From contig NZ_CP080388.1 in the NCBI RefSeq assembly GCF_030036535.1, forward strand, positions 1,478,501 through 1,542,500: a stretch of 64,000 bases of DNA, written 5' to 3'. The position numbers and the translations under genes are program-made. The DNA is from Agrobacterium cucumeris. GTDB lineage: Bacteria; Pseudomonadota; Alphaproteobacteria; Rhizobiales; Rhizobiaceae. The notes below the pieces were generated by a model that was not told the origin of the DNA, ran no database searches, and saw only the letters and a program-made list of their open reading frames with translations. Of the stretch, positions 49,615 through 59,138 are shown in pieces (the stretch's first letter is position 1; each line of letters opens with the position of its first letter).

Positions 49615-51462
49615 TCAGCCCTTCGTTGGCTTCGGTCCACGCTTCTCGAACGGCTTGTCCTTTTTGCCTTCGTATTTCGGCTTGTCGCCGAAGGGCTTTT
49701 TCTTTTTCCAGGGCTTGTCTTCGCCCTTGCGGTCATCGCGCGGGGCGCTTGCATTGTCCGATTTGGTGAACTTCCGCTGGGCCTTTGCCGGCCTTGTATC
49801 TTCACGGGCACTGCCGGTCATTTCCGGCTTGCCTTCCAGCGCCTTCAGGCGAATGCCCTTCTCCAGCATCATGTCCTTGCCGATGGCGGAGGTGAAACGG
49901 TCGACGGCATCGGCGGCCAGTTCCACGAAGGTCTCGGTTTGCTGCATGCGGATCGCGCCGATATCCTGACGGGTGATCTTGCCGAAACGGCACAGCATCG
50001 GGATGAGCCAGCGCGGCTCGGCGCTCTGCTTGCGGCCAACGGAAAGCGAGAACCACGCGCTGTCGGAGAAGTCGGAGCGCTCGCGGCGCGGTGCATTGTT
50101 TTCGACCGTTTCGAAACTGTCGCGGCGCGGCTTGCGGGTGTTATCCAGCGCGACTTCGAAAATATCTTCCGGTGCCGAGCGTCCGGCGTGATAGAGGCGC
50201 ACGAAGGCGGCGGCGACTTTTTCCGCGCCATGCTGTTCCAGCAGCTTCGTCACGAAATCGCGTTCGTCCTCAGCCACGGCTTCGCTGAGCGTCGGATCTG
50301 CCAGAAGCCTTGCGCCGTCGCGCTCGACGATCTCTTCGACGGAGGGCGGGCGAACCCATGCGGGGCTGACCTTGGCGCCTTCAAGAAGGCGTTCGGCCTT
50401 GCGGCGCTGGCTCACGGGCACGATGATGGCGCTGACGCCCTTCTGCCCGGCGCGGCCGGTACGGCCGGAACGGTGCAGAAGCGTTTCGGAATTGGTCGGC
50501 AGGTCGGCATGGATAACGAGTTCCAGGCCGGGCAGGTCGATGCCTCGGGCAGCAACGTCGGTCGCCACGCAAACACGGGCGCGGCCGTCACGCATGGCCT
50601 GCAGCGCGTGCGTGCGCTCGTTCTGCGTCAGTTCGCCGGAGAGGGCGACGACGGAGAAGCCGCGATTGTTCAACCGGGCCGTCAGATGGTTGACCGCGGC
50701 GCGGGTCGAGCAGAAGACGATGGCGTTGCGGGCTTCGTAAAAGCGCAGCGCGTTGATGATGGCGTTCTCGCGATCAGACGGCGACACCAGAAGCGCGCGA
50801 TATTCGATATCCACATGCTGCTTCTGTTCGGAAGCGGTGGCGATGCGCACTGCGTTCTTCTGGTAGCTTTCGGCCAGCTTGGCAATGCTGCGCGGCACGG
50901 TGGCCGAGAACATCAGCGTGCGGCGATCTTCGGGCGATTCTTCCAGAATGAATTCCAGATCCTCACGGAAGCCGAGGTCGAGCATCTCGTCGGCCTCATC
51001 CAGCACCACGGCGCGGATGGACGACAGATCGAGTGCGCCACGCTTGATATGGTCACAGAGACGGCCGGGTGTGCCAACGACGATATGGGCGCCGCGTTCC
51101 AGCGCCCGGCGCTCATTGCGGATATCCATGCCGCCGACACAGGATGCGATCGACACGCCGGCAAATTCATAAAGCCATTCCAGCTCGCGCTTGACCTGCA
51201 TGGCCAGTTCGCGGGTTGGGGCAATGGCAAGAGCGAGCGGCGCGGAAGCCTGACCGAAGCGGGTATTTTCCGACAGCAGCGTGGTTGCGAGCGCGATGCC
51301 GAAGGCAACCGTCTTGCCGGAACCGGTCTGCGCGGAAACCAGCGCATCCTTATCGGCGAGTTCCGGCGCAAGCATGGCCTTCTGCACGGGGGTCAAGTCG
51401 TTGTAGCCGCGTTTTTCCAACGCCTGCGCGATCGCCGGGGCGATACCCTGGGTGTCTGTCAT
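49615..51462 (-). CDS. DEAD-box ATP-dependent RNA helicase (DeaD/CsdA-like)
   Basis: A 615-residue RNA helicase. Motif I 'SAQTGSGKTVAFG', motif II D-E-A-D in 'VVLDEADEMLDLGF', motif III 'SAT', and motif VI 'HRSGRTGRAGQKG' are intact in two RecA domains (about 1-370). Residues about 450-535 form a DbpA-type RNA-binding domain ('AWFSLSVGRKQSAEPRWLIP'), and the last 75 residues are a basic Lys/Gly-rich tail. This layout matches DeaD-type helicases involved in ribosome assembly and mRNA turnover, often cold-induced. Single gene, divergent from lysC. Confidence 0.93.
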   Translation of the reverse strand: MTDTQGIAPAIAQALEKRGYNDLTPVQKAMLAPELADKDALVSAQTGSGKTVAFGIALATTLLSENTRFGQASAPLALAIAPTRELAMQVKRELEWLYEFAGVSIASCVGGMDIRNERRALERGAHIVVGTPGRLCDHIKRGALDLSSIRAVVLDEADEMLDLGFREDLEFILEESPEDRRTLMFSATVPRSIAKLAESYQKNAVRIATASEQKQHVDIEYRALLVSPSDRENAIINALRFYEARNAIVFCSTRAAVNHLTARLNNRGFSVVALSGELTQNERTHALQAMRDGRARVCVATDVAARGIDLPGLELVIHADLPTNSETLLHRSGRTGRAGQKGVSAIIVPVSQRRKAERLLEGAKVSPAWVRPPSVEEIVERDGARLLADPTLSEAVAEDERDFVTKLLEQHGAEKVAAAFVRLYHAGRSAPEDIFEVALDNTRKPRRDSFETVENNAPRRERSDFSDSAWFSLSVGRKQSAEPRWLIPMLCRFGKITRQDIGAIRMQQTETFVELAADAVDRFTSAIGKDMMLEKGIRLKALEGKPEMTGSAREDTRPAKAQRKFTKSDNASAPRDDRKGEDKPWKKKKPFGDKPKYEGKKDKPFEKRGPKPTKG

Positions 51463-51852
51463 CTACCGTCTTTCGGATATGAAGCTGCCCGCATCCGCCC
51501 GAAACCAATAGGTCCTAAAGTCTCCGGGGCAGCCGATACAGGCCATTTCGGCCATCTGGCCGGTTGCATTGCCCGCGCTCATACTGCGAATAGGCCGGTT
51601 TGTACAGTGCACTGCGGTACGCTCTTTTACGGGTATTTTCTCCTGCCCTGTGTTCCAGCCCGCCATCGTCCTTCGCAAACGCCATTCAAAAGGCGTACCG
51701 CATGGTTCATAAACGGCATTGCGTGCCCCCCGCCTTTTCGCTAAGAGACCCGCAACTTGAGGCTCTTTGTCAGGAAGGGCCGACTGGGTTTGTTCTTGTC
51801 CACACCGGGTGAAAACCGGCTGGCGGAAAAAAGGGATGTACTGGTCAAGGCT
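51463..51852. other. 390-bp divergent region between the helicase and aspartokinase genes
   Basis: Contains the promoters and leaders of both genes. An open frame extends upstream of the lysC start to 51757, but the extra residues do not match aspartokinase. I see no riboswitch fold or attenuator that I can support. Confidence 0.45.
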
Positions 51853-53130
51853 ATGGCTCGCATTGTCATGAAATTCGGCGGCACGTCCGTCGCGAACCTC
51901 GAACGCATTCACAATGTCGCACGGCATGTGAAACGCGAAGTGGATGCCGGCCATGAAGTGGCCGTGGTCGTTTCCGCCATGTCCGGCAAAACCAACGAAT
52001 TGGTGGACTGGGTGCAGAACGCCGCGAAGGTGACCGGCACCAACGCCGCCTCCTTCTATGATGCGCGCGAATATGACGCGGTTGTCGCATCCGGCGAGCA
52101 GGTGACGTCAGGTCTGCTGGCGATCACCCTGCAGTCCATGGGCATCAATGCACGCTCCTGGCAGGGCTGGCAGATCCCGATCCGTACCGACAATGCGCAT
52201 GGCGCCGCCCGTATTCTGGAGATTGACGGGTCCGACATCGTCAAGCGCATGGGGGAAGGACAGGTTGCCGTCGTTGCCGGTTTCCAGGGCATCGGCCCGG
52301 ATAATCGCATCGCGACGCTTGGTCGCGGCGGCTCTGACACGTCGGCTGTGGCCATTGCCGCCGCCGTCAAGGCGGATCGTTGTGACATCTATACCGATGT
52401 CGACGGCGTTTACACGACCGATCCGCGCATCGAGCCCAAGGCTCGCCGCATGAAGAAAATCGCTTTCGAGGAAATGCTCGAAATGGCGTCTCTTGGCGCG
52501 AAGGTTCTGCAGGTTCGCTCCGTCGAGCTTGCCATGGTACACAAGGTGCGCACCTTCGTTCGCTCCAGTTTCGAGGATCCCGATGCGCCGGGCATGGGCG
52601 ACCTCATCAACCCGCCCGGTACTTTGATTTGTGACGAGGATGAAATCGTGGAACAGGAAGTCGTAACCGGCATCGCCTATGCCAAGGATGAAGCACAGAT
52701 TTCGCTGCGCCGCGTGGCCGACCGTCCGGGCGTTTCCGCCGCGATCTTCGGTCCGCTGGCCGAAGCGCATATCAATGTCGACATGATCGTGCAGAACATC
52801 TCCGAAGATGGCTCGCGCACCGACATGACCTTCACCGTTCCCTCGGGCGACGTTGCCAAGGCGCTCAAGGTTCTCGACGACAACAAGGCCCAGATCGGCT
52901 TCGACGTTGCCCAGAACGAGACGGGTCTCGCCAAGGTGTCCGTCATCGGTATTGGCATGCGCAGCCACGCCGGCGTTGCCGCCAGCGCGTTCAAGGCACT
53001 TGCCGAGAAAAACATCAACATCAAGGCCATCACCACGTCAGAGATCAAGATTTCGATCCTGATCGACGGCGCCTATGCCGAACTTGCCGTTCGCACTTTG
53101 CATTCGGCCTACGGTCTCGATAAGAGCTAA
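51853..53130 (+). CDS. lysC: aspartate kinase
   Basis: A 425-residue aspartokinase, first enzyme of the aspartate family pathway (lysine, threonine, methionine, diaminopimelate). 'IVMKFGGTSVANLERIHNVA' is the N-terminal kinase signature, 'GRGGSDTSAVAIAAAVKADR' the nucleotide-binding segment, and two C-terminal ACT domains ('AAIFGPLAEAHINVDMIVQN', 'AFKALAEKNINIKAITTSEI') give feedback control. Length fits the alphaproteobacterial alpha/beta-type enzyme. The ATG at 51853 is used because the kinase core begins there; its ribosome binding site (CAAGG) is modest. Its product also feeds carboxyspermidine synthesis through aspartate semialdehyde. Confidence 0.95.
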   Translation: MARIVMKFGGTSVANLERIHNVARHVKREVDAGHEVAVVVSAMSGKTNELVDWVQNAAKVTGTNAASFYDAREYDAVVASGEQVTSGLLAITLQSMGINARSWQGWQIPIRTDNAHGAARILEIDGSDIVKRMGEGQVAVVAGFQGIGPDNRIATLGRGGSDTSAVAIAAAVKADRCDIYTDVDGVYTTDPRIEPKARRMKKIAFEEMLEMASLGAKVLQVRSVELAMVHKVRTFVRSSFEDPDAPGMGDLINPPGTLICDEDEIVEQEVVTGIAYAKDEAQISLRRVADRPGVSAAIFGPLAEAHINVDMIVQNISEDGSRTDMTFTVPSGDVAKALKVLDDNKAQIGFDVAQNETGLAKVSVIGIGMRSHAGVAASAFKALAEKNINIKAITTSEIKISILIDGAYAELAVRTLHSAYGLDKS

Positions 53131-53138
53131 ATCCGAGA

Positions 53139-53222
53139 CATCGGTTCCCGATGCTCCGATTCTTCGGAGTTGCGTTCTTCCGATGTGGCGTTTCTTGAAA
53201 GCGTGTCCCTTGCGGGACGCGC
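53139..53222 (+). other. three successive stem-loops between lysC and ptsP
   Basis: CATCGG/CCGATG (53139-53144 with 53148-53153), CTCCGA/TCGGAG (53154-53159 with 53164-53169) and GCGTGTCCC/GGGACGCGC (53201-53209 with 53214-53222, one G-T pair) follow each other. None has an immediate T-run, although an AT-rich stretch with T6 begins near 53230. They may act as a weak terminator or as RNA-processing structures. Confidence 0.45.
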
Positions 53223-53306
53223 TTCTGGCGCTATAAATTTTTTAAATGACGTTTTGATTCTCGAATATTATGACATTCGGATCGGAAGCGTCGGGGAGCA
53301 AACGCG

Positions 53307-55574
53307 ATGAGAGACCTTTCCGCAGGTCCGCGCGTCCTGCTCAAGCGGCTGCGCGAAATGATGGCGGAGCACCTTGAACCGCAGGATCGTCTGGACCAGA
53401 TCGTCCGTCAGATTGCCAGCAACATGGTGGCGGAGGTTTGCTCGGTCTACGTGCTGCGTTCCGACAGCGTGCTGGAGCTTTACGCCACCGAAGGTCTTAA
53501 CAAGGATGCTGTGCATCTTGCCCAGCTGAAAATGGGGCAAGGTCTTGTCGGCACCATTGCCGCTTCCGCTCAACCGCTCAATCTTTCCGATGCGCAGGCG
53601 CATCCCGCATTCCGCTATCTTCCTGAAACCGGTGAGGAAATTTATCATTCCTTCCTCGGCGTGCCGATTTTGCGCTCCGGTCGCACTCTTGGCGTTCTTG
53701 TGGTCCAGAACAAGGCCAGCCGAACATACCGGGAGGATGAAGTTGAAGCGCTTGAGACAACCGCGATGCTTATCGCTGAAATAGTGGCGAGCGGCGAGTT
53801 GAAAAAGATCACCCGCCCCGGTGTGGAGCTGGACCTGACGCGCGCCGTCACCATCGATGGCGATGGTTATGGCGAAGGCATCGGTCTCGGTCACGTCGTG
53901 CTGCACGATCCCCGCATTGTCGTCACCAACCTGCTGAACGAGGACGCGGATACGGAAATCCGCCGTCTTGCCGATGCTATCGGCTCGCTGCGCCTGTCGA
54001 TCGATGACATGTTGCAGCGCCGCGACGTGCCGACCGAAGGTGAGCACCGCGAGGTTCTGGAGACCTATCGCATGTTCGCCCACGATCAGGGCTGGGTGCG
54101 GCGCATGGAAGAGGCGATCCGCAACGGCCTGACGGCGGAAGCGGCGGTCGAGAAAGTGCAGAGCGACACCAAGGCGCGCATGATGCGCCTGACCGATCCT
54201 TATCTGCGCGAGCGCATGCATGACTTCGATGATCTTGCCAACCGGCTGCTGCGTCAGCTGATCGGTTTTGGCGGGCGCGGACCGGAGCAGGATTTCCCGC
54301 TCGACGCCATCGTTCTGGCACGCGCCATGGGCGCTGCCGAATTGCTGGATTACCCGCGTGAAAAACTGCGCGGTCTGGTGCTCGAAGACGGCGCGGTGAC
54401 GAGCCACGTCGTTATCGTGGCGCGCGCCATGGGTATTCCGATCATCGGCCAAGCGGCCGGCATCGTCGCGCTGGCGGAAAACAACGATCCGATCATCATC
54501 GATGGTGATGACGGTCAGGTGCATCTGCGCCCGATGTCGGATCTGCAGCGTGCCTATGAAGAAAAAGTTCGCCTGCGTGCCAAGCGGCAGGAGCAGTTCC
54601 GTGCGCTGCGCAATGTCGAGCCGATCACCAAGGATGGCCAGAAGGTCAATCTGAAGATGAATGCGGGCCTGCTGGTGGATTTGCCGCAGCTGGAGGAATC
54701 CGGCGCCGACGGCATCGGCCTGTTCCGCACCGAGCTGCAATTCATGATCGCTTCCAACATGCCGAAGGGCGAGGAGCAGGAGGCTTTCTATCGCTCCGTT
54801 CTGCGGCAGGCCAAGGGCAAGAGCGTCACCTTCCGCACGCTGGATATCGGCGGCGACAAGGTCGTTTCCTATATGCGCGGCCAGGAAGAGGAAAATCCGG
54901 CACTCGGCTGGCGCGCGATTCGCCTGTCGCTTGACCGTCCGGGCCTGATGCGCACGCAGATGCGCGCACTGCTGCGCGCCGCGTCCGGTGCGGAGCTGCG
55001 CATGATGTTGCCGATGGTGACGGAAGTGTCCGAAATACGGGCGGCACGCGATCTTCTGCAGAAGGAAGTGCAGCATCTTTCGAAGTTCAGCCATGCGCTG
55101 CCGAAAAAGCTGCAATTCGGCGCGATGCTGGAAGTGCCGTCGCTGATGTGGCAGCTCGATGAGCTGATGCAGGAGGTGGATTTCGTTTCCGTCGGTTCAA
55201 ACGACCTGTTCCAGTTCTCCATGGCGGTCGATCGTGGCAATGCCCGGGTTTCGGATCGTTTCGACAATCTCGGCAAGCCATTCCTGCGCATTCTGCGTGA
55301 TATCGTTCGCGCCGGCGAAAAGCACCACACATCGGTCACGCTGTGCGGCGAGATGGCGGGCAAGCCACTGACTGCCATGGCGCTGATCGGTCTCGGTTTC
55401 CGGTCGATTTCCATGTCGCCAACGGCAATCGGTCCGGTCAAGGCCATGCTGCTCGGGCTGGACGCGGCACGTCTTGCCGACGAGTTGAATGCCGCGCTTG
55501 ACGATCATAATTCGCTGGAAAGCGGGCGCGAGGTGTTGTTACGCTTTGCTGCAGCGCATTCCATTCCCATTTAA
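53307..55574 (+). CDS. ptsP: PTS-Ntr enzyme I (phosphoenolpyruvate-protein phosphotransferase)
   Basis: A 755-residue protein. The N-terminal GAF domain (about 1-155, 'QDRLDQIVRQIASNMVAEVC' ... 'FLGVPILRSGRTLGVLVVQN') is followed by the enzyme I domains: HPr-binding and swivelling domain with the phosphohistidine H367 in 'GAVTSHVVIVARAM', and the PEP-binding barrel with 'DGIGLFRTELQFM' and 'SVGSNDLFQFSMAVDRGNA'. It transfers phosphate from PEP to NPr in the nitrogen-related PTS, a regulatory cascade. It lies in the conserved order lysC-ptsP-prfA-prmC seen in rhizobia. Confidence 0.95.
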   Translation: MRDLSAGPRVLLKRLREMMAEHLEPQDRLDQIVRQIASNMVAEVCSVYVLRSDSVLELYATEGLNKDAVHLAQLKMGQGLVGTIAASAQPLNLSDAQAHPAFRYLPETGEEIYHSFLGVPILRSGRTLGVLVVQNKASRTYREDEVEALETTAMLIAEIVASGELKKITRPGVELDLTRAVTIDGDGYGEGIGLGHVVLHDPRIVVTNLLNEDADTEIRRLADAIGSLRLSIDDMLQRRDVPTEGEHREVLETYRMFAHDQGWVRRMEEAIRNGLTAEAAVEKVQSDTKARMMRLTDPYLRERMHDFDDLANRLLRQLIGFGGRGPEQDFPLDAIVLARAMGAAELLDYPREKLRGLVLEDGAVTSHVVIVARAMGIPIIGQAAGIVALAENNDPIIIDGDDGQVHLRPMSDLQRAYEEKVRLRAKRQEQFRALRNVEPITKDGQKVNLKMNAGLLVDLPQLEESGADGIGLFRTELQFMIASNMPKGEEQEAFYRSVLRQAKGKSVTFRTLDIGGDKVVSYMRGQEEENPALGWRAIRLSLDRPGLMRTQMRALLRAASGAELRMMLPMVTEVSEIRAARDLLQKEVQHLSKFSHALPKKLQFGAMLEVPSLMWQLDELMQEVDFVSVGSNDLFQFSMAVDRGNARVSDRFDNLGKPFLRILRDIVRAGEKHHTSVTLCGEMAGKPLTAMALIGLGFRSISMSPTAIGPVKAMLLGLDAARLADELNAALDDHNSLESGREVLLRFAAAHSIPI

Positions 55575-55602
55575 AAGACTTATTTCATTATCGGAGTGAC
55601 TG

Positions 55603-56685
55603 GTGGCGAAGCTTCCCGTCGAAAAAATGCGCGAGTTGGAAAGGCGTTTCGGAGAGATCGAAGCGCGGATGTCGGCTGGCCCGGCGGCAGATGTTTATGT
55701 GAAGCTGGCTTCGGAATATTCCGAACTGCAGCCGGTCGTGAACAAGATCCGCGATTACGAAAAGGCGATTGCCGAGGCTGCCGATCTCCAGGCGCTGCTC
55801 GCCGACAGGACGACCGACAGGGACATGCGCGATCTGGCGGAAATGGAGCTGCCGGAGGTCGAAGCCTGCATCGGTGAGCTAGAGAAGGACATGCAGGTCC
55901 TGCTGCTTCCCAAGGATGCGGCGGATGAAAAAAGCGCGATCCTTGAAATCCGTGCCGGCACAGGCGGCTCCGAAGCGGCGCTGTTTGCCGGCGATCTGTT
56001 CCGCATGTATGAGCGCTTCGCATCGACCAAGGGCTGGAAAGTCGAAGTCCTTTCCGCCAGCGAAGGTGAAGCGGGCGGTTATAAGGAAATCATCGCCACG
56101 ATCAGCGGGCGAGGGGTGTTCTCCAAGCTGAAGTTCGAATCCGGTGTGCATCGCGTGCAGCGGGTACCGGAAACGGAAGCGAGCGGCCGTATTCACACCT
56201 CCGCTGCCACCGTCGCGGTGCTGCCGGAAGCGGAGGACATCGACGTCGAAATCCGCCCGGAAGATATTCGCATCGATACGATGCGCGCCTCGGGCGCCGG
56301 CGGTCAGCACGTCAATACCACCGACTCTGCCGTTCGTATCACCCATCTTCCGACGGGATTGATCGTCACCAGTTCGGAGAAATCCCAGCACCAGAACCGC
56401 GCCAAGGCCATGCAGGTTCTGCGTTCGCGTCTTTACGATATCGAGCGGCAGAAGGTGGATAGTGAACGCTCGGCGGACCGCAAAAGCCAGGTCGGTTCGG
56501 GTGACCGGTCAGAGCGCATCCGCACCTATAACTTCCCGCAGGGGCGGGTCACCGATCACCGCATCAACCTCACCCTCTATAAACTCGACAGAATGATCGA
56601 AGGTGAGATTGATGAGCTCGTGGATGCGTTGATCGCCGATTATCAGGCCGGCCAGCTGGCACTGCTTGGCGAACAGCAGCTTTGA
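55603..56685 (+). CDS. prfA: peptide chain release factor 1
   Basis: A 360-residue class I release factor that reads UAA and UAG. The GGQ motif is at residues 233-235 in '[20 protein letters not shown]', and '[20 protein letters not shown]' is the RF1 decoding-domain region. Length equals that of typical RF1. The start is a GTG at 55603 with CGGAG upstream. The stop overlaps the start of prmC, whose product methylates the GGQ glutamine. Confidence 0.97.
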   Translation: MAKLPVEKMRELERRFGEIEARMSAGPAADVYVKLASEYSELQPVVNKIRDYEKAIAEAADLQALLADRTTDRDMRDLAEMELPEVEACIGELEKDMQVLLLPKDAADEKSAILEIRAGTGGSEAALFAGDLFRMYERFASTKGWKVEVLSASEGEAGGYKEIIATISGRGVFSKLKFESGVHRVQRVPETEASGRIHTSAATVAVLPEAEDIDVEIRPEDIRIDTMRASGAGGQHVNTTDSAVRITHLPTGLIVTSSEKSQHQNRAKAMQVLRSRLYDIERQKVDSERSADRKSQVGSGDRSERIRTYNFPQGRVTDHRINLTLYKLDRMIEGEIDELVDALIADYQAGQLALLGEQQL

Positions 56686-57548
56686 GCGGCGCTGAGGGGA
56701 CCGTTTCGACCGAACTTGCCGCTGCCCGCAAACGGCTGCAGGCGGCCGGTGTTGCCGATCCGCTTCTCGATGCGCGCCTGCTGATCGGTGAGGTTATTGC
56801 CTTTTCACTGACCGATTTCGTAATGAAGCCGGATCGGCCCCTTACGCAGGAAGAACAGGCCCGCATCGCTTCCATGATCGAAAGGCGGGCCGGGGGAGAA
56901 CCCGTCCACCGCATCCTCGGTCACCGGGAATTTCACGGCCTCGATCTTCTGCTGTCGAAGGATACGCTCGAACCCCGTCCGGACACGGAGGTTCTGGTTG
57001 ATACGCTGTTGCCGGCGTTAAAGGAGGCGGTTTCCCACAAGGGCAGCGCCCGCATTCTGGATCTGGGCACGGGCACGGGGGCGATCTGTCTGGCGCTTTT
57101 GAAGGAATGCCCTGACGCGACGGGTATCGGCAGCGATATTTCCACTGGTGCCTTGGAGACGGCTGCGAAAAACGCATCCAGAAACGGGCTCGAAACGCGT
57201 TTTGAGATCATGCAGAGCGACTGGTTCGAAAAAATCTCCGGCCGCTTTGACATAATTGTGTCGAATCCGCCTTATATAAGAAGCGATATCGTTACAACGC
57301 TCGACCGAGAGGTTCGTCATCATGATCCGATGGCGGCGCTGGACGGAGGTCAGGACGGCCTTGCACCGTACCGCCTTATTGCTGCCGACGCAGGCTGCTT
57401 TCTTGTGGAAAACGGGATCGTTGGTGTGGAGATCGGTTTCGATCAAAGGCTTGATGTTTCCACGATATTTGCTTCTAACGGTTTCTCTCTTGTGGAGGCC
57501 GTGAAGGATTATGGCGGCAACGACAGAGTTTTGATCTTCCGGAGATAG
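56682..57548 (+). CDS. prmC: release factor glutamine methyltransferase
   Basis: A 288-residue S-adenosylmethionine-dependent N5-glutamine methyltransferase. The substrate-binding N-P-P-Y motif is at residues 195-198 ('[11 protein letters not shown]'), and '[20 protein letters not shown]' is the SAM site; the N-terminal helical domain recognises the release factor. It methylates the GGQ glutamine of RF1/RF2. The start is a TTG overlapping the prfA stop (TTGA), with no better ATG or GTG nearby, so translation is coupled. Confidence 0.94.
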   Translation: MSGAEGTVSTELAAARKRLQAAGVADPLLDARLLIGEVIAFSLTDFVMKPDRPLTQEEQARIASMIERRAGGEPVHRILGHREFHGLDLLLSKDTLEPRPDTEVLVDTLLPALKEAVSHKGSARILDLGTGTGAICLALLKECPDATGIGSDISTGALETAAKNASRNGLETRFEIMQSDWFEKISGRFDIIVSNPPYIRSDIVTTLDREVRHHDPMAALDGGQDGLAPYRLIAADAGCFLVENGIVGVEIGFDQRLDVSTIFASNGFSLVEAVKDYGGNDRVLIFRR

Positions 57549-57942
57549 TTCTTCGCGATATGGCGGCGGATTTTTGCAGAGATATTTTGCACAGCAAAAG
57601 AAAAGGCTTGGATTTCCGCAGGAAGCGGGATAGTTTGCGGCCACATGCAGGGTGGCTGAGGACGAACGCAGATTCGTCAGGGTATGGGTCAGTCCCGAAG
57701 CGGGTTCTTTTGAGAGCCCTGAAAGGCTGGGCGTTTCCGGCATGTGAATCAGTAAACTTTGTTCGCAGGCGGCTCGGTGCAGCATTTGCGCGACCGGTCG
57801 TCACACGCGAGGTCTTGTCCGGGGTTATCTTCGGCAGGACGCGTGACGGAACAATTTCAGGAAAAATTTCCAGCGGTTTTCCGTCCGGAATTGCATGAAA
57901 ATAACCAGATTGTCAGCAAAACAGAATTCAGGTGAGCAATTG
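57549..57942. other. 394-bp gap before the DUF4167 gene
   Basis: No credible gene. It must hold the promoter of the DUF4167 gene. No terminator for prmC is evident. Confidence 0.45.
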
Positions 57943-58746
57943 ATGAGGCCAGGACAGCAAAACAAGCGCGGCCGGGGGCGTGGAAGCAACAATAATAACA
58001 ACAATAACAATGGTGGCGGTAATAACAACTTCAACCGCAAGGGCGGCAATCCGCTCACCAGGACTTATGACAGTTCCGGCCCCGATGTTAAGATTCGTGG
58101 TACAGCCCAGCACATAGCGGAAAAATACGCTGCCCTTGCCCGGGACGCGCAGAGTTCCGGCGACCGTGTGATTGCGGAAAACTATCTGCAACACGCTGAG
58201 CACTACAACCGCATCATTGCCACGGCTCAGGCCCAGATGCAGGAACGTTTCCAGCGCGACGATCGCGGTGAATATAATTCCGCCGAGACGGATGCCGACG
58301 ATATGGATGGAAACGATGGCGACGACGGCGTCGTTGCATCGCAGCAGCATTCCGAACAGGTAGAGCGCGTCCAGCAGCCGGAGCGCCAGGAGCGCACTGA
58401 GCGGAGCGAGCCACGCCAGGAACGTCGCGAACGTCCCGACCGTCGTGAACGGCAGGAACGTCAGCCGCGCCAGCCGCAGGTCTCGGCCGAGCAGCAGCCA
58501 CCGGTTTATGACGCCAGCCAGGCACCGCAGCCCGTCATCGAAGGTACGCCCATGGAAGTGGCCGTCGAGGAAGAGCAGCAGCAGGCGGAAGCACCCGCAA
58601 CCGAACGTGCGCCAAAGACCCGCCGTGCCACGACCCCGCGCCCGCGTCGTCCGCGCCGTGCCGCGGCGGCGGAAGGTGCTGAAGGTGAAGACGCGCCCGC
58701 CGGTGAAGACGCAACACCGGCCACTCTTGAAAACGCTGCTGAATAA
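57943..58746 (+). CDS. DUF4167 protein with Asn/Gly-rich N-terminus
   Basis: A 267-residue basic, largely disordered protein. It begins 'MRPGQQNKRGRGRG', continues with an Asn-rich tract encoded by alternating AAT/AAC codons (about residues 15-30), then a conserved helical domain (about 38-95, 'RTYDSSGPDVKIRGTAQHIA' ... 'AENYLQHAEHYNRIIATAQA') that defines DUF4167. The rest is rich in Arg, Gln, Glu and Pro with repeated 'QERxER' units and an Ala/Pro/Arg tail. The family is confined to Rhizobiales and relatives; an RNA- or ribosome-related role is plausible from the RGRG-type start but unproven. The ATG at 57943 follows AGGTGA. Confidence 0.87.
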   Translation: MRPGQQNKRGRGRGSNNNNNNNNGGGNNNFNRKGGNPLTRTYDSSGPDVKIRGTAQHIAEKYAALARDAQSSGDRVIAENYLQHAEHYNRIIATAQAQMQERFQRDDRGEYNSAETDADDMDGNDGDDGVVASQQHSEQVERVQQPERQERTERSEPRQERRERPDRRERQERQPRQPQVSAEQQPPVYDASQAPQPVIEGTPMEVAVEEEQQQAEAPATERAPKTRRATTPRPRRPRRAAAAEGAEGEDAPAGEDATPATLENAAE

Positions 58747-58762
58747 GCAGGGATTTCAGGCA

Positions 58763-58823
58763 GGCCGCGTCAAACACGCGGCCAACCACGCAATTGAAAA
58801 ACTCCGGCTTGCCGGAGTTTTTT
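58763..58823 (+). terminator. double hairpin and intrinsic terminator after the DUF4167 gene
   Basis: GGCCGCGT/ACGCGGCC (58763-58770 with 58776-58783) is followed by AACTCCGG/CCGGAGTT (58800-58807 with 58812-58819) with a CTTG loop and then TTTT. The second hairpin is the terminator. Confidence 0.85.
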
Positions 58824-59059
58824 GTTTTTAGGGTTCAGATGGCAGGAGCCGTTGGCAGGCAAAGAGGGTGGTTGCGCGCCGGCAAACTGACGTCTGTCAA
58901 AACAGGCGAAAATTTCCCGAATGGCGGTTTTGCGCCCCTTTAAACCGATGAAAATGCCTCCCATATTCGTGCAGGAAGGACGCAAGCCGCATTCGCCGGC
59001 AACCGTCATTCGAGAGGCGGCGATCGTGAAATCCTTTAAACACGGCTGTCGTAGCGGGG

Positions 59060-59091
59060 CTTGCCTTTTGAGGGAGCCTCAACCCTAACAC
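59060..59091 (+). promoter_or_regulatory. possible heat-shock (RpoH) promoter of clpB
   Basis: CTTG (59060-59063) and a CCTA-containing -10-like segment (59084-59089) lie 50-80 bp upstream of clpB. The spacing (about 20) is longer than the usual 17-18 for alphaproteobacterial RpoH promoters and the -10 is only a partial match, so this is tentative. Confidence 0.3.
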
Positions 59092-59138
59092 CCGGAGCCG
59101 TGCCGAAAGCGGGCGGGCCGGTCAATGGAGGTTCGACT

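Noticed and set aside
49939..51744. 601-codon frame antisense to the DEAD-box helicase gene
   Set aside because: The helicase frame has all motifs on the other strand; this one has none.
53268..55115. 615-codon frame antisense to ptsP
   Set aside because: Shadow of the conserved ptsP frame, with no domain of its own.
57928..58060. Short tandem AAT/AAC repeat considered as a CRISPR or satellite array
   Set aside because: It is in frame within the DUF4167 gene and encodes a run of Asn and Gly; there are no spacers.
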